From Alitta virens (taxonomy: Eukaryota > Annelida > Polychaeta > Phyllodocida > Nereididae): a stretch of 64,000 bases of DNA. The stretch is taken from contig OW028573.1 of NCBI GenBank assembly GCA_932294295.1, positions 4,072,001 through 4,136,000 on the forward strand, in the 5' to 3' direction. The translations under genes were made by a program, and so were the position numbers. Position 1 is the stretch's first letter. Each line of letters opens with the position of its first letter. The notes beneath the pieces were generated by a model. It did not search any database. It was not told the origin of the DNA and worked only from the letters and a program-made list of their open reading frames with translations. This document shows positions 48,719 through 57,484 of this stretch, one piece after another.

Positions 48719-50305
48719 TCAAGGCCTTGCAGATGAGGATCCAGCAGCCCTGGCCTCCTCCATCCATCTGTTCCTGTCAGCCGTCAGCCGCTTGACCTCC
48801 TGGTACAGGAGGTCCGACTGCCGGGCCTTGGCTTCGCGTTGCTCTGTTTCGGCGCGAAGCCTGGCCCTCAGCTCCTCGTTCTCACGAGCTGCTGCAGCCG
48901 TCTGGGACCTGGCCCTATGGACTTCCAGAACGATGTCCTGGTACTGGGCCCTGGTCACCATGTCCTCGGCTGCTGCTGCTGTTGGCGTCTTGGTGGCTGC
49001 TGTTGGCGTCTTGGTGGCTGCTGTTGGCGTCTTGGTGGCTGCTGCTGCTGGGTGGGGCCGCTTTGGCCTTGTCTGGCGGCTTCGGGGCGTCACGCTTGAA
49101 GCTGCTTCAACGCGGCGCAACTGCACCGCCCTGGTGCTGGGAGATGCTGTCTCCAGGGTCCTCGTCTCCGGTGTCGCCGGCAGGGATCCATCGGAGTTAG
49201 GGCCCTGGATTGTCGTCGGCTGTGTGGCTGCTGTTAGCTCCTCCGCCTGTGTACGGGTGTACCCATGGGACCGCTCCAGATGACGCCTGAAGTTGGTCCT
49301 CCGGTCCGAGGGCAACGCTGCGGGGCACACAGGGCACTGGAAGCCTACATATGCTGCTGCATGGGCCACGCTCACGTGGCGAGTGAGAGACTTTCGATCC
49401 CTCACGCGTTTCCCGCACGTGGCACACATGTAGTTCAAGCCCTCCACCCCCTGTGGCGCGGCCGGCAAGACGACCTTCGGCGTGGTCTCTGGAGTGGTCT
49501 CTGGGGCCGAGACGTCACTCTCCGTCGCCCCATCGTCCGATGTCTCCTCGCTCTCCATGGCAGGCTCCGTGAACGGAGCTGCCTGTTGTTTCACGTCTTT
49601 CATGGCAGGCTCCGTGGGCGGAGCTGCCTGTTGCTTCACGTCGTCCATGGCAGACTCCGTGATCGGAGCTGCCCGTTGTTCCACGTCTTCCATGGCAGAC
49701 TCCGTGAACGGAGCTGCCTGTTGTTCCCTTGCAGGCGACTTGGTAGCCCTGGTGGGAGAGACCTCGCCCTCTACGCTGGGCCTGGCCGCTCGCTCCCTGG
49801 CGTACCAAGGTCGCCTCTTCAAATTCTCCAGCACTTCCTCCTGGGTGGTCGCCACACCCAGGTCGCCAATTATCCATCCACTCAGGATAGGCATATCTTC
49901 TCTCCGTGGACGGAGACGAAGATACCTGCGCATCCTGGCCGTTTCTGGCAGTTCTGCTGCCCCGTAACGCTCCACTGCTGGATCCTCCAGCTCGTACTCC
50001 CTCCTGGACATGTAAGCCCACATGTCCAGGTGCAGGAGACCCAATCGCTGCGGGCTCCAATAATCCGGGGCCAGGGAGATTGGGAGCTCCGCTGTAGGCG
50101 ACAAGCCGCAAACGGCAGCCACCTCAGCGTCGCTGGCAGAGACCTCCAATTCAGCTCCAATCTCGAGGCCCGCTGCCTCCATGGCAGCTAGTACCATGTC
50201 CGTCTGGTCCGATGTCAGCTGAGGTCCCTCTTCCTCCACTACGCTGCCCAGGGGCACTGCTGGCATAGCAGTAGCCTCCTCAATGCTTGTATTCGTGGCA
50301 GACAT
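48719..50305 (-). CDS. ORF3: C2H2 zinc-finger protein in the env position
   Basis: The first ATG is at 50305 (MSATNTSIEE); an in-frame TTG lies 15 nt upstream. About 528 residues. In order, numbering from the upstream TTG: an acidic N-terminus; an unrecognised region with Trp/Tyr/Arg-rich character (86-172); four 15-residue repeats like QQAAPFTESAMEDVE (200-259); two C2H2 fingers, Cys299-X2-Cys302-X12-His315-X4-His320 and Cys329-X2-Cys332-X14-His347-X4-His352; a basic linker; three TKTPTAA repeats (429-449); and a charged coiled coil (about 455-522). There is no signal peptide, membrane segment or other envelope feature. It lies between pol and the 3' LTR in the same sense, so it belongs to the element. 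Function is unknown; nucleic-acid binding is likely. Confidence 0.88.
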   Translation of the reverse strand: MSATNTSIEEATAMPAVPLGSVVEEEGPQLTSDQTDMVLAAMEAAGLEIGAELEVSASDAEVAAVCGLSPTAELPISLAPDYWSPQRLGLLHLDMWAYMSRREYELEDPAVERYGAAELPETARMRRYLRLRPRREDMPILSGWIIGDLGVATTQEEVLENLKRRPWYARERAARPSVEGEVSPTRATKSPAREQQAAPFTESAMEDVEQRAAPITESAMDDVKQQAAPPTEPAMKDVKQQAAPFTEPAMESEETSDDGATESDVSAPETTPETTPKVVLPAAPQGVEGLNYMCATCGKRVRDRKSLTRHVSVAHAAAYVGFQCPVCPAALPSDRRTNFRRHLERSHGYTRTQAEELTAATQPTTIQGPNSDGSLPATPETRTLETASPSTRAVQLRRVEAASSVTPRSRQTRPKRPHPAAAATKTPTAATKTPTAATKTPTAAAAEDMVTRAQYQDIVLEVHRARSQTAAAARENEELRARLRAETEQREAKARQSDLLYQEVKRLTADRNRWMEEARAAGSSSARP

Positions 50306-51486
50306 CCTTATATCTCCCAAGTTGTTCTGGTTATATTCTCAAAATTCTGGTTGGCTGATGTGTCTTCTCTGCTGGTTTCAGAAGGTGTGAGACAGGGCGC
50401 CCCACGCTCTCCAGCTTTTTGCCGCACTTTCTGAGTCATGTGACAGGTCAGGTGACCAGAATCACAGGTCATGTGACCCTAATCACTTTGTTGACCAGTT
50501 GACCCTTCCTCCCCCCCCCCCTCATAAAATTTCTTAATTGAGGATTGCACCGAAAATGACAAAATTAATACAAAGGGGTGCCTGTTCGTGTTTCGAACTT
50601 GGTGACCTTTTTCCCCCAGTGGAAATTTTCCATGAATGCAGGTCACTGGAATCAGTGAATGCAGGTCACTAGAATCAGTGACACAGTTCCACAAGACACA
50701 GAAAGTGAGAATTTTGTAGTTGCTAAATATATAATCCAGCAACTCCTATCAGCCAAATAAAACAAACCATCAGGAACGTTTCACGTTCCATGATGACAAA
50801 TAGCCAATTCCTTATCACTAAATGACAATACCACAAGAAAATAACCATTTGTCCTTGTAACCATAATCTAGCAAACTATATCCCTTTTGCTGACCTTTCC
50901 AGATTACCCAACTTGCTATATATAAAGTTTATCATGGTACTTTAAACATTTCCATAACCACTACAGCCCTTAATTCTTGCTAATCAAGTTATTTTGCTGA
51001 TATTTCCAGTGTTATGAGGCATTTTAACCATTCTCATTACCTAATTTCGTGTTTTGCCCCTGCTTTTAACCAGCAGTGCCCAAATTCTACCTTTGCAGTA
51101 TTCCTCCCTCTTTTATTCAAAAAGGGCTGCACCTGTAGCGACCATTTGGGTGGCACGTCTAAAAACCCACTCTGCAGGACACGGCCACGTGTTCAGTCCA
51201 GAGAATCAGGTACACGAAATGTCCAGTCACTAGAAAGTGACTGCAGCGACGCGCCGCTTTAGTATGTCGACATTTACCACTTGTTTGAGAGAATCTTTAA
51301 TAAAAATAAATAAAAATCATTTGCATGGGGAAGACTACGTAAAATCAAACTATATATTGTCTAAATGAAGCTACAACTGGTATTTATTGTATAAACATGT
51401 GATCACTAGACTCTCAAAAACAAAGTGCCAGAAGTCAAGCAATAAGTGCTATTTCCCTCTGATATGCAGCAACCAGAATCTTAAAT
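50306..51486 (-). other. Pol-ORF3 spacer with AGGTCA palindromes and a purine tract
   Basis: About 1.2 kb without a frame of note. It holds a 21-nt purine tract (50503-50523), two 21-bp units each with an AGGTCA palindrome (50445-50458, 50466-50479), a 23-bp tandem duplication starting GAATGCAGGTCACT (50634-50656, 50657-50679), and a plausible splice acceptor (exon would start at 50371) 66 nt before the ORF3 ATG. Confidence 0.7.
50503..50523 (-). other. Internal polypurine tract (possible central PPT)
   Basis: Sense strand GAGGGGGGGGGGGAGGAAGGG, 21 purines in a row, downstream of pol. Retroelements can use an internal purine tract as a second plus-strand primer; this role is inferred. Confidence 0.4.
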
Positions 51487-54400
51487 TCACCGGTAGCCTA
51501 CATTGTGGCCTAACCTATCAGGTGGCTTCCTCAGCCTACCTGGTAGAAATGGAGCCGCTTCCGGATCCAATCCCCGAGAAGGAGCTGAGGGCAGCTCCAA
51601 ATCCGGAAAAGGAGCTGAGGACAGCTCCAAGTCCAGAAAAGGAGCTGTATCCAGATTCGTACGCGAATCTGCCACTCTTCTCGTATTCAGGGGATCGCGT
51701 GTTTGCAAGCCGCGCCCCCTGTGTTCTCCTGTCCTCGCAGCTCCGCCCCGCTCTGGCTGCCCAGACCAAGGCTGCGCTGCGTCGTCACTCAATTCTCCGG
51801 GCAAGGGCGGATCCCGCCCCTCGTCTTGGGGGGTCGCACTCGCTCCGTCCTCATACAATGATGGGTCCAAATACGGATCGTCTGATGGGATGTCAGGGAT
51901 CCGAATCATGTCATCTGGAGTCACCTCAGCTAAGTACTTCTTGAGCTGATTAATGTGGACTATGCGTCTCTTCCCAGAGGCTGGGGCCTCTATCTCATAG
52001 TTGACTTCTCCCATCTTCCTCGTCACCTTGTAAGGTCCTAGAAACTTCAGGGCCAGCTTCTGCTTAGCCAGTGGCGGATAAAACAACAGGACCCAGTCTC
52101 CCATACGGAAGGACTGCTCCATTGCCAACCTATTGTAATGTTTCGCCTGCTTCTGGGCCGCTTTCTTCATCTGGGTTCTGCACTTTTCGAAGGATTCTTC
52201 CATGGCTTCACGTATCCACTCTACATATTCCACTGGACAGTGGTGCTTATGTTGGAGTGCGTGGCCATACATCAGATCTACAGGGAGCATTGCTTCTCTG
52301 CCCAACATCATTCGATTTGGCGTGATATCTGTGGATCTATGGGGCGTAGCCCGATAGGCACACATCACGTAAGGAAGCATGTCATCCCAGTCATCTCTCC
52401 TTTCGTTCACCAGCTTCGATAGCATATCACCCAATGACCTATTGAAGCGTTCCACCAACCCATCGCTCTGGGGATGATAAGCCGTGGTCCTGGTCTTATT
52501 AATCCCCAATATTTTGCACATTTCTTGGAATAATTTCGATTCGAAATTGGTCCCTTGGTCACTATGCAAGTGATAAGGAGCTCCAAATCGCAAAATCACA
52601 TTGGTCACCAAGCAATCAGCCACCGTGTAAGCCTCTTGATTAGGAAGAGCAAAGGCTTCTGTCCACTTAGTAAAGTAGTCGGCAACGACTACTATATACT
52701 TGTTATTGGACTTTGTGACAGGCAATGGTCCCATTATGTCAATGGCCATCCTTTCCATCGGCATTCCTACTGGCACCTGATGCAGGGGAGCCTTTTTCAG
52801 GCCGCCCTGTTTCCGCTTCTGACACACATCGCACCAACCTATCCAACGTGTCACATCCTCCTTGTAGCCAGGCCAATAGAATCTCCGTCTCAACTTGGAT
52901 ATGAGGCTGTTGATCCCCATATGGCCACCAAGACGAGACGTATGAAGCTGGCTGAAGATGCTGCGTCTGATGCTGGCTGGGGCTACCATTTGCGTCACCA
53001 ATTCACCAGTAGGCAGCTTATGGCTTCGATACACGATGCCTCGCTGCAATTTCAAGCAATAAAACTGGGCCCATATATTTCGCACCTGGGCCGAGTGCGT
53101 GACAATAGCGTGATAAGGCGGTCGCTGTCCAGCATCTAACCACTTCTTGGCGGTAGCTAGGGCCATATCCTGGCCCTGAGCACACCGTATTTCCTCCAAG
53201 GTGAAAGACTCTATCCAATTTGGATCCAGAGGTCTCTCACTGCCGTCTCCAGCTGTCTCTCCAGCTGTCTCTCCAGCTGCTTCCGCCATATACACTCGCA
53301 CCTGGGGTCCTTCAGCCTCTCCTGGGCTGATTCCGGTCGCCACTCGAGGCTGTCCACACGTAATCGTGCGGAAGCCTCGTACTTGGTTCCACTGCGTGAT
53401 GGAAGCCACAAGGTCAACATTCTCCCCATGACCTTGGTCAGGACATTCCTGGCGCTTACAGGCCCTCACGGGAATTCGTGAGCAGCCATCTGCATTCGCA
53501 TGCTTCTTGCCTTCTCTGTATTCGATTACAAAATTGTATTCAGTCAGAGAAGCTATCCATCTCGCCAACATTCCTTCCGCATCTTTAAAGTTCTGCAACC
53601 ACACCAAAGCACGATGATCAGTGCGCAAACGCACTAAATCCTGTCCATACAAGTAGGGCCGAAATATTTTCGCCATTCTGACCACAGCTAACAATTCCTT
53701 GTACGTAGTGCAATAATGCTTTTGCGATAAAGACAAACACTGCGAGGCGTAGGCAACCACGCGCTCTTCTCCCTCAATTATTTGCGACAATACACCTCCT
53801 ATCGCAAGATCAGAGGCATCCGTGTCTAAGATGACAGGGCACCCTTCACGTGGGAGCACCAATATTGGTGCAGTCGTGAGGGCCCTGATTAATCTTTTAA
53901 AAGCGTTTCTGCATGTCTCATCCCACTTAAAGACGGCCTGGTGCGCTGTTAAAGCATGTAGTGGTGCTGCTAGTCCAGCAAAGTCACGCACGTACTTTCT
54001 ATAGTACGATGCGAAGCCCACAAAACAGCGCACCTCCTGCACCGTGGTTGGTTCTGGCCACTCTCGCACCGCCTTTATCTTTTTAGGATCTGGTTTCACA
54101 CCCTCTCTACAAATCACATGCCCTAGAAAGGAGACCTCACTCTTAAATAACTCGCATTTGCTAGCTTTCAATCTTAACCCAGCCTGGCTAATGCGTTTCA
54201 GTACAACTATCAGGTTACCTAGACACTTCTGGAATGTGGGCCCCTGTACCACTATATCATCCATGTAGCATAGACAAGTGGACAGGTCCAATCCTCCTAA
54301 CACTAGCTCCATCAAACGTTCCAGTGTAGCTGGTCCATTTGTAACACCAAAGGGCATCACTGTAAAGTGGAAATGTCCTCTGGGAGCAGTGAATGCGGTT

Positions 54401-55764
54401 TTCTCTTTGTCTCTGTCATCCATAGCTATTTGCCAATAGCCAGATGACAGATCCAGGGTACAAAACCATTTTGCCCCTGATAAAGTGTCTAGACAGTCAT
54501 CAATGCGTGGCAAAGGATAAGCATCCTTTTTAGTGCACGAATTCAATTTCCTATAATCCACACAAAACCTGAAAGTTCCATCTTTCTTTCTAACCAACAC
54601 AGGGGGACTAGACCAGGGGCTGCTGCTGGGCTCGATCACTCCGAGTCTCAGCATCTTATCCACTTCCTCTGACAGCGCCCTGTTTTGAGCCCACCCTAAT
54701 CTCCGGGTCGGCACCTTGAAAGGCCGATTGTCACCCGTATCGATCTTGTGCGTGGCTTGACTTGTACGTCCCAGCCTGTATTTACCTCCCTCAAAACAAT
54801 GTTCATACTCCATCAAGACCTTTCGGAGCTCTGACCTTTGATCTGCGGTCAGATCGTCAGTTTCGTCCAAAAGAGGCTGCAAATGAACGGGCAGTCGTGT
54901 TTCAGTGTTCTTCTGCTTGAGTTCAAAATTGACCTCAGCAGCATTCACCGTTTTCGGTGAATCCACCTTTTCGACTTCGCTCAATTGACCTACCACTTGA
55001 CCTTTTGCAATATGAACACTCTCAGTCGTGGGATTGGCTATCCACACGTGAGCCCCAGAGCATTGAGATGCCAATAATCCTCTAGGTATCATTATGTGTA
55101 AATCCTGGCAAACCGTGGGCAACGACTCGAATACGAGGTCGCCCCCGTTAGATACGCCCCAGGACACCAAATTGACTGAGACCTGCGACACGTGGCGAGC
55201 TGGTATATGGACGTCTTCGTGTAAGATTGCTCGGCCTGTTTTTCCAGGGCGACCTTCTCTACACGCGATATCAACGCCTCCCAGCCTCAGCATTCCTACT
55301 GAACACATTAGCAATGCACCGTGTCTCTTCAAGAAGTCCATCCCCAGTAAGCCAGGGAGACCTCCGATATCCGCTACCAAAAATTCACAAGGATAAAGCA
55401 CCCTCTCTAGGCAGAGAGTGAGCTCCACCTTACCATAAATATTGATGGGTCCACCGTTTGCCGCCGAGATCTTGCCTTCTACAGGTCTTAAAGTCTCTCG
55501 TTTTGCGCCAGGTATCTCATCGTACTCCTGCTTACTCAGCAGAGACACCTGCGCACCGGTATCGATCAGGAGATCCACGTGACGTGTCCCTACACTAATC
55601 GTAATATACCATGATGCGCTCGAATTCTGCATGGCCACTTGTCTTGGCCAATGCTGTCCCACTTTCACCCCTTCCCAACATTCCGGAGGCTGAGGAGCCG
55701 CTTCTTCAGCAGGCTGAGGGGCTGCTTTTTCAGCAGGTGAAGGATCCGTGGATACTTCCTCCAC
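51487..55764 (-). CDS. pol: Pol polyprotein: protease, reverse transcriptase, RNase H, integrase
   Basis: 1425 residues counted from a GTG; the frame is open only from 55797 and has no ATG near its start, so it is probably reached from gag. Protease: Asp68-Thr-Gly with LLGMDFL at 139-145. RT: about 360-560 with Tyr500-Met-Asp-Asp503. RNase H: Asp649, Glu690, Asp716. Integrase: HHCC zinc finger (His941, His948, Cys978, Cys981), catalytic Asp1009, Asp1069 and Glu1105 (DD35E), and a GPY/F module at 1243-1245. No chromodomain is visible. The tail (1300-1425) is Pro-rich with a repeated DLELxSAP motif. All catalytic residues are present, so the enzyme set looks functional. Confidence 0.97.
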   Translation of the reverse strand: MEEVSTDPSPAEKAAPQPAEEAAPQPPECWEGVKVGQHWPRQVAMQNSSASWYITISVGTRHVDLLIDTGAQVSLLSKQEYDEIPGAKRETLRPVEGKISAANGGPINIYGKVELTLCLERVLYPCEFLVADIGGLPGLLGMDFLKRHGALLMCSVGMLRLGGVDIACREGRPGKTGRAILHEDVHIPARHVSQVSVNLVSWGVSNGGDLVFESLPTVCQDLHIMIPRGLLASQCSGAHVWIANPTTESVHIAKGQVVGQLSEVEKVDSPKTVNAAEVNFELKQKNTETRLPVHLQPLLDETDDLTADQRSELRKVLMEYEHCFEGGKYRLGRTSQATHKIDTGDNRPFKVPTRRLGWAQNRALSEEVDKMLRLGVIEPSSSPWSSPPVLVRKKDGTFRFCVDYRKLNSCTKKDAYPLPRIDDCLDTLSGAKWFCTLDLSSGYWQIAMDDRDKEKTAFTAPRGHFHFTVMPFGVTNGPATLERLMELVLGGLDLSTCLCYMDDIVVQGPTFQKCLGNLIVVLKRISQAGLRLKASKCELFKSEVSFLGHVICREGVKPDPKKIKAVREWPEPTTVQEVRCFVGFASYYRKYVRDFAGLAAPLHALTAHQAVFKWDETCRNAFKRLIRALTTAPILVLPREGCPVILDTDASDLAIGGVLSQIIEGEERVVAYASQCLSLSQKHYCTTYKELLAVVRMAKIFRPYLYGQDLVRLRTDHRALVWLQNFKDAEGMLARWIASLTEYNFVIEYREGKKHANADGCSRIPVRACKRQECPDQGHGENVDLVASITQWNQVRGFRTITCGQPRVATGISPGEAEGPQVRVYMAEAAGETAGETAGDGSERPLDPNWIESFTLEEIRCAQGQDMALATAKKWLDAGQRPPYHAIVTHSAQVRNIWAQFYCLKLQRGIVYRSHKLPTGELVTQMVAPASIRRSIFSQLHTSRLGGHMGINSLISKLRRRFYWPGYKEDVTRWIGWCDVCQKRKQGGLKKAPLHQVPVGMPMERMAIDIMGPLPVTKSNNKYIVVVADYFTKWTEAFALPNQEAYTVADCLVTNVILRFGAPYHLHSDQGTNFESKLFQEMCKILGINKTRTTAYHPQSDGLVERFNRSLGDMLSKLVNERRDDWDDMLPYVMCAYRATPHRSTDITPNRMMLGREAMLPVDLMYGHALQHKHHCPVEYVEWIREAMEESFEKCRTQMKKAAQKQAKHYNRLAMEQSFRMGDWVLLFYPPLAKQKLALKFLGPYKVTRKMGEVNYEIEAPASGKRRIVHINQLKKYLAEVTPDDMIRIPDIPSDDPYLDPSLYEDGASATPQDEGRDPPLPGELSDDAAQPWSGQPERGGAARTGEHRGRGLQTRDPLNTRRVADSRTNLDTAPFLDLELSSAPFPDLELPSAPSRGLDPEAAPFLPGRLRKPPDRLGHNVGYR

Positions 55765-55766
55765 CC

Positions 55767-57152
55767 TTACTCGTTTTCCGAGTGTTTCCTCTCCTTCTTA
55801 TCCTTGCCCCCCTTTTTGCCCTGATCGCTCCGCCCCTGGGACCGTTTATCACCGTGTTCACTCGATCGGTGTTCCCTGTCCCTGCTAGGCGCTCGTTTTT
55901 TGGAGCGATCATCATCAACATTTCGCTTAGGACAATCCCTGCGGAGATGCCCGGTCTTCTTGCACCGGTAGCACCTCCGTGTTTCAGGTGAATAATCGTG
56001 GTCCTGCCGGCGAGCATTACTATAAACCTTCCCCTTGTCTTTGGACATAACCTCGCCTAATATCGAATATACCAAATCCTTCAAATCCTGTCTCGTGATG
56101 GCTCCCTCTTTTTCAGAGGACGGGCCGCCACGTATAGACGCCGAAGCAGTAGCAGCCACGGAAGCCTCGGGCTGCAGTATTGGCAAAGCGATAGCGCCAG
56201 CCGGCCCGACGTCAGGCTTACTCGTTTTCGTGGCCTCGTACGCTGCCTCGTACTGCACTGCTAGATCTATGGCCTCCTGTAGGGTGGGTGGCTTTAAAGC
56301 CGCCAACCAAAATCTCATACTCGTAGACCCAGCCGTCTCCATGAAACGCTCTTTTGCAAAGCGCTCCTGCTCGGCGGGGGCGGAAGCGGGGTTCGCTTTC
56401 CTGGAGAGATCTAACAGAAACAACCCATACGTCTCGAGGTCCATTTCTGGGCCTCGTTTTGCATTAAACCATTTATTTCTATACGCATCGAGGGCACGAT
56501 TCGAGCAGAATAGAGCCGTCAGCTGGCTCACCATCTCTCTCCAATCGTCCCGATAAGTTAAGGGCCGCATTTTCAACTTAGCTTGACCAGTGACGCTGGT
56601 CCAAAGGTGAAAGCATTTCTCCTCGTCCGTCCACTTATTGAAAGTGGCGACCCGAGTGAACTCGTCTAAGTGGTCTATGAAGGCCGTACCCTGGCCGTCA
56701 TATTTTGGAGGAATAGCTTCTTTTCTCCGCCTGTACCCCGAAGAACCCAGACTCCGTTGCGGAGTACTGGTGGCCGCCATGACAGCCCGGGCTGAGCCAC
56801 GTGGTTCCGCACGCTCAACCACGGAGGGCCGCCCATCAGGCGAGGAAACAGGCGTCGACGCGGATGAATCATTCGACTCATATCCAGCTGGCGAGGGCTC
56901 CTTTCGGCGCCCTCGATCGCTGGTTGTCCGCGTATTTTCCTGACTCGTGAATGCGAGTCCAGGGCTTGGAGTCCTATCCGCCGTGGCCTCTCGTCTACGA
57001 GGGCGTCCCGGCGTTCGCACTACTTTACTCCTAGTCGAAGCACGTAGAGCTGACTCATCCGCCGTTTGCGAGGGGCCCGGCACCGGAGTCGATGCGGGCT
57101 CACTCGTGTCGGCTGATACCAAGCCAGGCCTCTTACGCAACTTTGCAGGCAT
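55767..57152 (-). CDS. gag: Gag polyprotein
   Basis: 461 residues from ATG at 57152. The N-terminal 140 residues are Pro/Ser/Arg-rich. A retrotransposon-type capsid follows (about 145-305), with PPKYDGQG, an FTRVATF-W segment and an LQEAIDLA helix. The C-terminus is strongly basic, with one CCHC zinc knuckle, Cys394-X2-Cys397-X4-His402-X4-Cys407 (CYRCKKTGHLRRDC). Gag forms the particle and packages element RNA. The stop at 55767-55769 is two bases before the first GTG of the pol frame. The frame is uninterrupted. Confidence 0.95.
   Translation of the reverse strand: MPAKLRKRPGLVSADTSEPASTPVPGPSQTADESALRASTRSKVVRTPGRPRRREATADRTPSPGLAFTSQENTRTTSDRGRRKEPSPAGYESNDSSASTPVSSPDGRPSVVERAEPRGSARAVMAATSTPQRSLGSSGYRRRKEAIPPKYDGQGTAFIDHLDEFTRVATFNKWTDEEKCFHLWTSVTGQAKLKMRPLTYRDDWREMVSQLTALFCSNRALDAYRNKWFNAKRGPEMDLETYGLFLLDLSRKANPASAPAEQERFAKERFMETAGSTSMRFWLAALKPPTLQEAIDLAVQYEAAYEATKTSKPDVGPAGAIALPILQPEASVAATASASIRGGPSSEKEGAITRQDLKDLVYSILGEVMSKDKGKVYSNARRQDHDYSPETRRCYRCKKTGHLRRDCPKRNVDDDRSKKRAPSRDREHRSSEHGDKRSQGRSDQGKKGGKDKKERKHSENE
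55773..55797 (-). promoter_or_regulatory. Gag-pol overlap, presumed recoding window
   Basis: The pol frame is -1 relative to gag and opens after a TAA at 55798-55800, leaving under 35 nt before the gag stop. Within it lies G-GAA-AAC (55773-55779 in gag phase), a non-canonical relative of -1 slippery heptamers. Stop-and-restart at the GTG (55764-55762) is the other option. Confidence 0.45.
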
Positions 57153-57463
57153 TATACGTGGGGCTAAAACACACTAAATAAGGTAGAGTATTGTAGTGTG
57201 AATTCTACTTAACTGTAGATATGTGTAGCTTGAAGTTTGAAGTCGCAACGTCGCTGCTGCTGACGCTCAATGTAGATGCTGACGGTTCCTGTGCTCCGCT
57301 GCAACTGACTAAACCACGCGGTCGCTGGCACCTTTATCCAGCGTGGCCGTGGCGAAGTCATGTTTTTTTTTTTTTCAAAAAGTTCAAAACGTTTTTTATG
57401 TCCATGTCCGTGCGTCGTCCATGTCTTCTATCCAATTGGGGAACCCTACATCCGATTCTTCAA
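57153..57463 (-). other. Retrotransposon 5' leader
   Basis: About 310 nt between the primer-binding site and the gag ATG. It contains an A14-type run (57363-57376 on the opposite strand as T). I could not identify a packaging signal or a strong splice donor. Confidence 0.6.
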
Positions 57464-57481
57464 GTCCCATATCGGGCGCCA
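57464..57481 (-). other. Primer-binding site, Lys-tRNA-like
   Basis: Three bases inside the 5' LTR the sense strand reads TGGCGCCCGATATGGGAC. The first ten bases and the last five match the complement of the 3' end of the lysine tRNA used by many retroelements, with mismatches in the middle. It would prime minus-strand DNA synthesis. Another tRNA with the same acceptor end is possible. Confidence 0.75.
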
Positions 57482-57484
57482 ATT

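Noticed and set aside
48606..49283. Plus-strand frame (about 225 residues) over the ORF3 3' end
   Set aside because: Antisense shadow of ORF3, Ser/Ala/Val-rich with repeats mirroring the TKTPTAA array.
49265..50191. Long plus-strand frame (about 308 residues) opposite ORF3
   Set aside because: It overlaps ORF3 completely, is low-complexity and Arg/Leu/Cys-rich, shows no domain, and is explained by the GC-rich codons of the minus-strand gene.
51536..55421. Numerous smaller frames inside pol on both strands
   Set aside because: Shadows of the intact 1425-residue pol frame.
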